From contig JAITFM010000043.1 in assembly GCA_031281335.1 (NCBI GenBank), positions 1 through 5,439 of the forward strand: a stretch of DNA of 5,439 nucleotides, given 5' to 3'. Each line of letters starts with the position of its first letter. Position 1 is the first letter of the stretch. The position numbers were made by a program, and so were the translations under genes. This DNA is from Rickettsiales bacterium (lineage in GTDB: Bacteria > Pseudomonadota > Alphaproteobacteria > Rickettsiales > Anaplasmataceae). The notes below the pieces were generated by a model. It did not search any database. It was not told where the DNA came from and saw only the letters and a list, made by a program, of their open reading frames with translations. This document shows, one piece after another, positions 1 through 5,088 of this stretch.

Positions 1-207
1 TGCAATTTCTACAACACTTTCACCTGTTTGATCAGGCAAAGAATGTACTTCATTCGAGTCACGGAGATTTATAAATTCATAATCTTCAAGGACCTCAAAT
101 TCATTGTCATATTCCTCTACCCCATTATCATCGCCTGGTATTGAACTTACGTCGCTTGTACTGGTGTTTGTGATACCAAGCCAATCGCGTAGAAAACTAA
201 AATCCAT
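1..207 (-). CDS. Unrecognised acidic protein, N-terminal part (cut by left edge)
   Basis: An open minus-strand frame runs from an ATG at 207-205 to the left edge, giving 69 codons with no stop. The protein starts MDFSFLRDWLGITNTSTSDV and continues as a strongly acidic segment rich in Asp, Glu, Ser and Asn, with few hydrophobic stretches and no signal peptide or membrane segment. The start is well supported: GAGGT (complement of 215-219) lies 7 bases upstream, and a good promoter lies just beyond. I do not recognise the family. The visible part looks like a disordered, acidic leader; the folded domains, if any, lie outside the window. A secreted or host-directed protein is conceivable in this type of genome, but nothing here shows it. 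It is transcribed divergently from the porin gene. Confidence 0.72.
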   Translation of the reverse strand, partial: MDFSFLRDWLGITNTSTSDVSSIPGDDNGVEEYDNEFEVLEDYEFINLRDSNEVHSLPDQTGESVVEIA

Positions 208-244
208 ATAAAATACCTCAATATTTACCTAAATAACTTTATTA

Positions 245-273
245 ACTATACTATAAATCTATACTGTTGTCAA
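245..273 (-). promoter_or_regulatory. Sigma70-type promoter for the left-edge minus-strand gene
   Basis: Read on the minus strand, the -35 box is TTGACA (268-273, perfect consensus). The spacer is 17 bases, and the -10 box is TATAGT (245-250, five of six matches). The predicted start of transcription is near 238, leaving a short leader of about 30 bases before the ATG at 207. The 7-bp inverted arms TAACTAT (243-249) and ATAGTTA (273-279) touch the outer ends of both boxes and may be an operator, though the region is AT-rich and this could be chance. Confidence 0.72.
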
Positions 274-476
274 TAGTTATTTTTTAATATTTTAATAAAT
301 GTTAGAATATTTTATGGGAGCTTTTTATTCTTAACTATATTTATTATTTTATCATGGAAAATTTTTACTTCCGCAGAGTGAGCAGTAGAGTTATAATGCA
401 GGTAACAGGCAAACCTCTGTGCTAAGTTTTAGTTAATATGCACGCTAGGGATATTAAAAAAGTTGTTCTTAAGATG

Positions 477-505
477 TTGCATTTTACTTTTGTTTCAGCT
501 ATAAG
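477..505 (+). promoter_or_regulatory. Candidate promoter of the porin-like gene
   Basis: TTGCAT (477-482, three of six -35 matches) is followed by a 17-base spacer and TATAAG (500-505, five of six -10 matches). Transcription would start near 512 and leave a leader of about 74 bases. The -35 box is poor, so this is a moderate call. A perfect TATAAT at 392-397 is an alternative -10 but has no acceptable -35 partner. Confidence 0.4.
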
Positions 506-515
506 GTTGCTTTAA

Positions 516-529
516 GTTGAACTTTCAAC
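516..529. repeat. Short palindrome at the predicted porin transcript start
   Basis: GTTGAA and TTCAAC form perfect 6-bp inverted arms separated by CT. The palindrome lies a few bases downstream of the predicted transcription start. That position suits a repressor site; the two-base loop makes an RNA hairpin less likely. It could be chance in AT-rich DNA. Confidence 0.3.
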
Positions 530-585
530 ATTTTTGTACTATTTACGTTTAAGATAATGATTTTGAAATTTTTTGGGGGCACTTC

Positions 586-2520
586 ATGAAACAATCAACC
601 TACACTAGAACTGCTCTAGCTTCTTTATTGACTTTATGTTCTTTCGGCGGTTTTGCTGCTGACTTTTCTGATGAAAGTATAAAAAAGCAAGAGAGCGCAG
701 TAACTTCTGGAAAAATGGAAGTTATGAAAACATCAAATAAAAAACTAAAAGAGAAAATGGACAGGATATGTAATGCTGATCCAAAAAAGAAAGCTGAAGA
801 GCTTAAGAAAAAAGAGGAACTGAAGCTAACGGCCGAGAAAAAGAGAAAAGAGGAGGCAAAGCTAGCTAGCAAGGAACAAGCAAAACTGGCAAAGGATTCA
901 AAAGCAAAAACTCTCAATGTTAAGAACTCTAATGTAGAAAGTTCAAAAACTAAGAGTTCTAAAACTCAGAAAGCTAAAATTGAGACTAAAGCTGTTAACA
1001 AAAACATAGAGGAAAAAGGCAAAGCCAGTCCTGTTGTTTCAGTTGGTGGCGTTGGTATTATTGATACCAACCAAGGAGCAGGTGGTTTGAGAATCACTTT
1101 TGGTGGTGTTGTTGATGCTCAAGGTTATGGTAAAGCGGGGCCAAGTGATAAAGATTACGAACGCTATGGTGTTATGCCTGGCAAATCCATAAGTTATTAT
1201 AATGATGTTGAGGACAAGATAAAAGGAGCAAATCCAGTATTCCCTAGAGGAATAGGGAATATCGGTGATTATAGTGAAAACATGGGCATGATTGCAGATG
1301 CAATATTGCACTTAAGAGCTGAAAACAAAAATGAAGATTTAGGTTTTCTTTATGGTGCTGATGTGCAATTCCACGTTCCAGTTACTGAAGGGAAAGGAGC
1401 TTCACAAGGTGTGAATGCGGCAAGAGGCAGGAGTGCACATGTGTTTTTGAATTCAAAATATGGTGATCTGAAACTTGGTTATCAGTTTGGTCCTGAGGCT
1501 CTGATGAGACTTGATGCAACGAGAATTGCAACTGTTGACGGAGCTGCAGATAGTGACTGGTTCAGGAAAGTGAACTTAGAAGGAAGTGCTGCAAGCTTTC
1601 CATTTTACGCAACACCACGTCTTTACACTGAAAGCTTCTCAAGTGAAAGTGAAAAGCTCTCTTTCCGCATGGCTGGAAAATACAATAAAGATGTTCTGAC
1701 TACACTGCCGTTTAGAATTGCTTACTACTCACCAAATTATATGGGTGCAAGATTTGGTATGAGCTACTCACCTCGCTATGATAGTAGTTTGTTTATTGTA
1801 AAAGAAAATGATGGCATGAGACATGTTGACCCAAACTATGAACACATAGTAAGCGCTGGTGCATCATATGAATACGACTTTAGTAAAAATAACATAAAAG
1901 TCAAAACTTCTGTGGTTGGTGAATATGGTAAAGCAAAAGAACCAAATGAAGATAAACACCTTTATAAGGAATTTGTGGAATACAATGACCTGATGGGTGT
2001 TAACTTGGGTGTAAGTGCTGACTATAAGATCAACGAAGATCAAGGCGTGAAGCTCGCTGCCTCTTTTGCATATTTGGGCAAATCTGGTCAACCAAAAGAT
2101 ATTAAGCAGTTAGATGATAATAAGTACGAACAAATTAAGCCAAAAGATACTGCTAGTCAAGATAATCCAGATTATGCAAGAATTACAGGCTTAAAAGCTC
2201 AGTTTGATGGAGATGATAAAAACACCATGTATTGGACTGCAGGTGCTGGTTATCAATATGAGAGTTTTTACACAAGCTTGACATACTTTGGTAGTAAAAT
2301 GAGTGACGGAGACAAGCTTCATGATGTTGCACTTGGTGTTCAGTATGATCTCTCTCCTGCTTGCAGTAAGAGCAAGTTTGTTCCTTACGCAGCCCTTCAT
2401 TACTTTATGACTGACGAGAAGCAAGCTGACAGTTATAAGATTACAAAAAAGAATAGTACAGATGTAGCGCCTTCTAACAAAGGAGTTCTCTTCCTCACTG
2501 GCGTGAAGTTTTCTTTCTAG
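586..2520 (+). CDS. Porin-like outer membrane protein with Lys-rich N-terminal segment
   Basis: This 644-residue protein is probably a surface-exposed outer-membrane channel. Residues 1-25 form a Sec signal peptide: basic start, hydrophobic core around 9-20, and likely cleavage after GFAA. Residues about 28-147 are extremely rich in Lys and Glu, with alpha-helical, coiled-coil-like stretches between 50 and 105 and a Ser/Thr/Lys linker to 147. From about residue 150 the sequence changes to Gly-rich alternating strands (for example GGLRITFGGVVDAQGYG), typical of a 16-strand-type porin barrel. It ends VKFSF, with the terminal Phe that the BAM machinery recognises. The mature protein has only two Cys, at 62 and 593. 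The ATG has a weak GGGGG ribosome site 6 bases upstream. The gene is monocistronic, with a hairpin after the stop. Alphaproteobacterial porin families fit the barrel; the Lys-rich domain is the unusual part. The transported substrate is unknown. Confidence 0.88.
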   Translation: MKQSTYTRTALASLLTLCSFGGFAADFSDESIKKQESAVTSGKMEVMKTSNKKLKEKMDRICNADPKKKAEELKKKEELKLTAEKKRKEEAKLASKEQAKLAKDSKAKTLNVKNSNVESSKTKSSKTQKAKIETKAVNKNIEEKGKASPVVSVGGVGIIDTNQGAGGLRITFGGVVDAQGYGKAGPSDKDYERYGVMPGKSISYYNDVEDKIKGANPVFPRGIGNIGDYSENMGMIADAILHLRAENKNEDLGFLYGADVQFHVPVTEGKGASQGVNAARGRSAHVFLNSKYGDLKLGYQFGPEALMRLDATRIATVDGAADSDWFRKVNLEGSAASFPFYATPRLYTESFSSESEKLSFRMAGKYNKDVLTTLPFRIAYYSPNYMGARFGMSYSPRYDSSLFIVKENDGMRHVDPNYEHIVSAGASYEYDFSKNNIKVKTSVVGEYGKAKEPNEDKHLYKEFVEYNDLMGVNLGVSADYKINEDQGVKLAASFAYLGKSGQPKDIKQLDDNKYEQIKPKDTASQDNPDYARITGLKAQFDGDDKNTMYWTAGAGYQYESFYTSLTYFGSKMSDGDKLHDVALGVQYDLSPACSKSKFVPYAALHYFMTDEKQADSYKITKKNSTDVAPSNKGVLFLTGVKFSF

Positions 2521-2529
2521 TTGGCTAAT

Positions 2530-2557
2530 AATACACACCACATCTGTGGTGTGTATT
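2530..2557 (+). terminator. Perfect 13-bp hairpin after the porin gene
   Basis: AATACACACCACA (2530-2542) and TGTGGTGTGTATT (2545-2557) are perfect inverted repeats separated by TC, beginning 10 bases after the porin stop codon. In RNA the realistic form is about an 11-bp stem with a six-base loop. There is no U-tract on the plus-strand side (ATTCACC follows), so it may act as a 3'-end stabiliser or a weak terminator rather than a textbook intrinsic terminator. Confidence 0.6.
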
Positions 2558-2586
2558 CACCTCCAGGTAGCGCTTTCAAAATTATT

Positions 2587-2610
2587 TATATTGAAAAAAT
2601 TTTCAATATA
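2587..2610. repeat. Palindromic operator candidate over the antitoxin promoter
   Basis: TATATTGAAAA (2587-2597) and TTTTCAATATA (2600-2610) are perfect 11-bp inverted arms separated by AA. The palindrome covers the -35 box and most of the spacer. Antitoxins of the ribbon-helix-helix type commonly bind palindromes over their own promoter and repress it, so autoregulation by the adjacent ParD-like protein is the natural reading. That link is inferred from position. Confidence 0.6.
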
Positions 2611-2619
2611 TGGTATAAT
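2591..2619 (+). promoter_or_regulatory. Near-consensus promoter of the antitoxin gene
   Basis: TTGAAA (2591-2596, five of six) is followed by a 17-base spacer and TATAAT (2614-2619, perfect). TGG directly before it makes an extended -10 element. Transcription should start near 2626, about 19 bases before the ATG. This is one of the two strongest promoters in the window. Confidence 0.8.
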
Positions 2620-2644
2620 GGATTAAATCAGTGGTAGCGGTATC

Positions 2645-2869
2645 ATGGATATAACAGTAAATCTTGATGGAGAATTTGAGAAAATAACACAGTCTCGTTC
2701 CATATTACAGGATCGTTCTGTGCCGCAACAAATCGCACACTGGGCTAAAGTTGGTCAAATCGTTGAAGACAATCCTGAGTTGAGCTATCACACCATTAAA
2801 GAAATCCTTTCAGGCATTGAAGATACTAAGTCAGGTGATGTTGAGGAATATAAGCCTACAAAACTTTGA
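2645..2869 (+). CDS. ParD-like type II antitoxin
   Basis: This 74-residue protein resembles the ParD-like antitoxin family. The N-terminus (residues 2-10, ITVNLDGEF) fits the DNA-binding beta-strand of a ribbon-helix-helix fold. The core has the family signature of Arg-Ser-Val-Pro-x-Gln-Ile followed by His-Trp-Ala-Lys-x-Gly (residues about 24-38), then a Glu-Asp-Asn-Pro-Glu-Leu turn (41-46) and a helix with IKEIL. The acidic tail GDVEEY matches the end of family members. Its role would be to neutralise a RelE/ParE-type toxin and to repress its own promoter. The start is the first available Met after the promoter; the ribosome site is poor. Its stop overlaps the TTG start of the downstream toxin frame, which is truncated, so this antitoxin appears orphaned here. 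It may instead buffer a toxin encoded elsewhere. Confidence 0.82.
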   Translation: MDITVNLDGEFEKITQSRSILQDRSVPQQIAHWAKVGQIVEDNPELSYHTIKEILSGIEDTKSGDVEEYKPTKL

Positions 2870-2943
2870 AGATTCTTCTCACCAATACTTTTAAGCGGTC
2901 AATGAAGAAACTGCATAATAATCAACTACCCAAACTTGAATAG
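2866..2943 (+). pseudogene. Truncated RelE/ParE-like toxin remnant
   Basis: A frame beginning with TTG at 2866-2868 overlaps the antitoxin stop TGA at 2867-2869, the usual coupling in antitoxin-toxin pairs. It encodes 25 residues beginning MKILLTNTFKRSMKKL, followed by HNNQLPKLE, then TAG at 2941-2943. This matches the beginning of RelE/ParE-family toxins, where a first beta-strand is followed by a TFKR-x3-KKLH-x-NQ helix. Normal members are about 85-100 residues, so the catalytic C-terminal sheet is missing. After the stop the same frame reads only briefly through unrelated-looking sequence before the next gene's ribosome site. It is therefore probably a decayed toxin. A single stop mutation followed by deletion would explain it. 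The family call rests on a short segment. Confidence 0.62.
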
Positions 2944-2987
2944 GCAAGGCAATTACTGCAGTCATTTTTTTCTTACCATTGTATTTT

Positions 2988-2993
2988 AGGAGG
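2988..2993 (+). promoter_or_regulatory. Perfect Shine-Dalgarno site of the tail-hub gene
   Basis: AGGAGG lies 5 bases before the ATG at 2999. It is the best ribosome site in the window and fixes the start of the DUF2163 gene, which suggests that the gene was functional until recently. Confidence 0.8.
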
Positions 2994-2998
2994 TTTTT

Positions 2999-3828
2999 AT
3001 GCAAACCACGTTAAAAAACCATTTAGCTGTAGAGTTACTTACTATTGCTACATGCTGGAAATTAACGCTTGCAGGTGGAAAAGTAATGGGATTCACTGAT
3101 TACGATGAAGATTTAAGTATTGATAATATACTCTATAAATCTTCAAGTGGATTTACAGCTAGTAGCATAATATTAAACAGCGACTTAAAGACTGATAGTC
3201 TGGAAATTGAGGGAATATTAAATAGCGATGACATTAGAGAAGAAGATGTCTTGTCGGAAAAGTACGACTTTGCAAACATTGAAATATTTCTTGTGAATTA
3301 CAAGGATTTGAGCCAGGGAATGATGAATTTGCATTTTGGAACTTTCGGTAAAATAACATTGAATAGTGGGAGGTTTATCGTTGAAATTAGAGGGCTCGCG
3401 ACAAAGCTTGAGAGGAGCGTAGCAGAATTATATTCTCCTGTATGCAGAGCACAATTTTGGATGGTAGGTGTAAAGCCGATGCTAAAAAGTTCAGTAGAAT
3501 AAGCACGATTACTAAAGTAATAGACGAAAGAAGATTCGAAGACACTAGTTTAACTGAGGGCGATGGATATTATAAGCACGGAGTAGTGAAATTCTTTGAT
3601 TCAGCAACACACGCAGCATTTGAAGGTATAGTGAAGGAACACAGAAATAAAATAGTCACATTGTTTACTTCGCCTCCATATCAAATTTCTGCTGGGGATA
3701 AATATTCGATACTCGCAGGTTGCGATAAAACATTTTCAACTTGTAAAAACAAATTCCACAATACTGTAAATTTTCGCGGTGAACCCTATGTACCTGGTTT
3801 TGAACTTGCTCAGCAGCACAATTTTTAA
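2999..3828 (+). pseudogene. DUF2163 / phage BR0599-type tail hub protein, frameshifted
   Basis: Two overlapping frames (2999-3502 and 3442-3828) together give one protein of about 276 residues, the usual size of the DUF2163 family. In gene transfer agents and siphophage-like tails this protein is the baseplate hub. The first frame has the family's N-terminal signature (CWKLTLAGGKVMGFTDYDED, residues 19-38). The second has the C-terminal Phage_BR0599 signature AGCDKTFSTC followed by NFRGEPYVPG. Adding one T to the TTTT at 3455-3458 restores LYSPVCRAQF directly to LDGRCKAD. The restored protein has four Cys at 149, 158, 241 and 249; the C-x8-C and C-x7-C spacings resemble the Fe-S cluster ligands I recall for lambda tail protein gpL. 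The break falls between the first two ligands. No other tail genes flank it, so it is probably a relic, unless the shift is a sequencing error. Confidence 0.82.
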
Positions 3829-3834
3829 TATTAT
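3806..3834 (+). promoter_or_regulatory. Possible promoter of tRNA-Ser
   Basis: TTGCTC (3806-3811), a 17-base spacer and TATTAT (3829-3834, five of six) would start transcription near 3841, just before the tRNA. The -35 box matches only at TTG and lies inside the end of the tail-hub gene, so the call is weak. The tRNA might instead be cotranscribed from upstream. Confidence 0.35.
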
Positions 3835-3843
3835 AAGTAATGT

Positions 3844-3930
3844 GGAAAGGTGGCTGAGTGGTCTAAAGCACACGCTTGGAAAGCGTGCACATATGAAAAT
3901 ATGTCGGGGGTTCGAATCCCCCCTTTTCCG
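3844..3930 (+). tRNA. tRNA-Ser (anticodon GGA)
   Basis: This 87-base class II tRNA folds cleanly. The acceptor GGAAAGG (3844-3850) pairs with CTTTTCC (3923-3929) with one G-U, and the discriminator is G3930. The anticodon stem CACGC/GCGTG (3871-3875, 3883-3887) encloses loop TTGGAAA, giving anticodon GGA at 3878-3880, which reads UCC and UCU. The long variable arm ACATAT-GAAA-ATATGT (3889-3904) is typical of serine tRNAs. The T stem GGGGG/CCCCC (3906-3910, 3918-3922) encloses TTCGAAT. CCA is not encoded. It lies 15 bases after the tail-hub stop and 26 bases before the next start codon. Confidence 0.97.
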
Positions 3931-3956
3931 TATCGCATGCATGTAAGAACAGAAAC

Positions 3957-4586
3957 ATGAAAAACATAATGCTAATTGGTGGTGGAGTTGGAAATGCAGT
4001 ATTGTTTTCAATAGGAAAAGCCTGTCTTGAAAATAATAATAGAGTTTTATACTTTGCCGGCTATAGGAAATTAAATGATGTATTCAAACAAGCACTGATA
4101 GAACGTGCATCAAGCGTGACAGTTTGGGCATGTGAAGAAGGATTAATAAAAACAAACAGGGATCAAGACAAATCTTTTCATGGAAATATAGTTGACGCAA
4201 TAATCTCTTATCAAAGGGGAATATTAGGCGATACCACGATTAATTTAGACGCTATAGACAAAATTATTACTATCGGTTCTGATAAAATGATGAAGGCCGT
4301 AAATGAAGCGAGAAAAACGATCTTAAGGCCATATTTGAAATCTAGCCACATGGCAATATCATCGGTCAATTCGCCTATGCAGTGTATGATGAAAGAAATC
4401 TGCGCTCAGTGCGTGCAGCGGCATGTAAATATGAAAACAGGAGAAGAGAGTTATGTATATAGTTGCAGCAATCAAGACCAGGATATGGAGCTTGTTGACT
4501 TTGATTTTTTGAGTGAGCGCTTGAAACAAAATAGTTTACAAGAAAAACTCACTGCAAAATGGATAGATCATGCTCAGAGATATTAA
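3957..4586 (+). CDS. PyrK-like Fe-S electron-transfer module (C-terminal piece of a larger oxidoreductase)
   Basis: This 209-residue protein resembles the last part of large alphaproteobacterial FAD/pyridine-nucleotide oxidoreductases (GltD-like protein fused to a PyrK-like reductase). Residues 5-20 (MLIGGGVGNAVLFSIG) form the glycine-rich NAD(P)-binding turn of ferredoxin-NADP-reductase-type domains. Residues about 104-112 (IITIGSDKM) form the second nucleotide-binding strand. Cys143, Cys149, Cys152 and Cys170 (C-x5-C-x2-C-x17-C), within SVNSPMQCMMKEICAQC and YSCSNQDQ, are probable [2Fe-2S] ligands as in PyrK, the dihydroorotate dehydrogenase electron-transfer subunit. The flavin-binding barrel expected before residue 1 is absent, and the in-frame upstream sequence reaches a stop inside the tRNA. 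Either the gene is truncated or its partner subunit is encoded elsewhere. The ribosome site is weak. It overlaps the next gene by 17 bases. The exact substrate is uncertain. Confidence 0.7.
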   Translation: MKNIMLIGGGVGNAVLFSIGKACLENNNRVLYFAGYRKLNDVFKQALIERASSVTVWACEEGLIKTNRDQDKSFHGNIVDAIISYQRGILGDTTINLDAIDKIITIGSDKMMKAVNEARKTILRPYLKSSHMAISSVNSPMQCMMKEICAQCVQRHVNMKTGEESYVYSCSNQDQDMELVDFDFLSERLKQNSLQEKLTAKWIDHAQRY

Positions 4587-5088
4587 ACAACAAAAAAAGG
4601 AAATAAGAGAGCAATATAGAGCTATAAGAAAAAGTATTGATAAGAACTATTCCAGTTATGCAACAAATTCCCTTATTAATCTCTTCAATCAGAACTCAAG
4701 TTACGTTAAAGGCAAAACAATTGCAGCTTATATTCCAATTGATGGAGAGATAAATGTTATACCTTTGATGCATAATTTGCTCAATTTAGGCTATAGAGTG
4801 GCAATTCCAGATGAAACCAAGCCACTGAGGTTTAAGGAATGGAACAAAACAGGTAAAAATATAATCCCCGACACGATTATCACTCCAGTTATTGCTTTTG
4901 ATAATCATCTTAATAGATTGGGTTTTGGTGGTGGTTGGTATGATGCTGCAATAAAAGAATTACGACCACTTGGAAAAATATTTATAGGTGTAGCTTATGA
5001 AAAACAATATTGCAAAAATCTGCCAATAGAAGAACACGACCAAAAATTAGATATTATAATCACTGAGACACGTGTTAGGTGTAGGTAG
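4570..5088 (+). CDS. fau: 5-formyltetrahydrofolate cyclo-ligase
   Basis: This cytoplasmic enzyme converts 5-formyltetrahydrofolate to 5,10-methenyltetrahydrofolate using ATP, returning a storage folate to one-carbon metabolism. At 172 residues it is slightly short of the usual 180-200. Visible family features are an N-terminal basic helix (KKEIREQYRAIRK, 9-21); the strand-loop IAAYIPIDGEINV (51-63), which contains the conserved Glu; RVAIPDE (76-82); and the nucleotide-binding signature RLGFGGGWYD (116-125), usually RLGxGGGYYD. The final LPIEEHDQKLD and IITE (151-166) correspond to the conserved LPxExHDxxLD end. The start ATG lies inside the end of the PyrK-like gene, suggesting translational coupling, and has only a weak GGAT ribosome site. 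Its last 42 bases overlap the convergent Fic gene. Confidence 0.9.
   Translation: MLRDIKQQKKEIREQYRAIRKSIDKNYSSYATNSLINLFNQNSSYVKGKTIAAYIPIDGEINVIPLMHNLLNLGYRVAIPDETKPLRFKEWNKTGKNIIPDTIITPVIAFDNHLNRLGFGGGWYDAAIKELRPLGKIFIGVAYEKQYCKNLPIEEHDQKLDIIITETRVRCR

Larger units (their letters stand above)
208..585. other. Divergent intergenic region
   Basis: This 378-base spacer separates two divergent genes and holds promoters for both. It is mostly very AT-rich. One island, 371-420, has 24 G or C out of 50, against 7 of 50 in the preceding 50 bases. The island lies within a 23-codon open frame (354-425, plus strand) that has no Shine-Dalgarno site. The 9-base word TTAACTATA occurs at 242-250 and 331-339, and AATATTTTA occurs at 286-294 and 306-314. 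I see no RNA gene or mobile-element end. Confidence 0.6.

Noticed and set aside
299..334. 11-codon open frame starting at ATG 299
   Set aside because: It is too short and has no ribosome site or promoter placed for it.
625..645. Possible lipoprotein cysteine in the porin signal peptide (Cys18)
   Set aside because: The residue before the Cys is Leu (LTLC), where a lipobox needs Gly, Ala or Ser. A normal signal-peptidase I site follows at GFAA.
600..917. Minus-strand open frame of 105 codons opposite the porin signal and Lys-rich region
   Set aside because: It is rich in Phe and Ser only because it is the antisense of Lys/Glu codons. It lies entirely within a well-supported gene.
2191..2541. 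Minus-strand open frame of 116 codons opposite the porin 3' end
   Set aside because: It is the antisense of well-conserved barrel strands, with no ribosome site or recognisable motif.
3452..3460. Programmed -1 ribosomal frameshift in the hub gene
   Set aside because: There is no X-XXY-YYZ slippery heptamer in the zero frame. Slipping would put tRNA-Phe on AUU, and I saw no convincing downstream stimulator.
3844..3930. tRNA-Ser as the integration site of the neighbouring phage-like gene
   Set aside because: The phage-like gene lies on the 5' side of the tRNA, and no duplicated tRNA 3' end was seen. There is no integrase in the window.
3736..4011. Minus-strand open frame of 91 codons across tRNA-Ser
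   Set aside because: It would run through the tRNA and the ends of two supported features. Its composition matches a chance frame.
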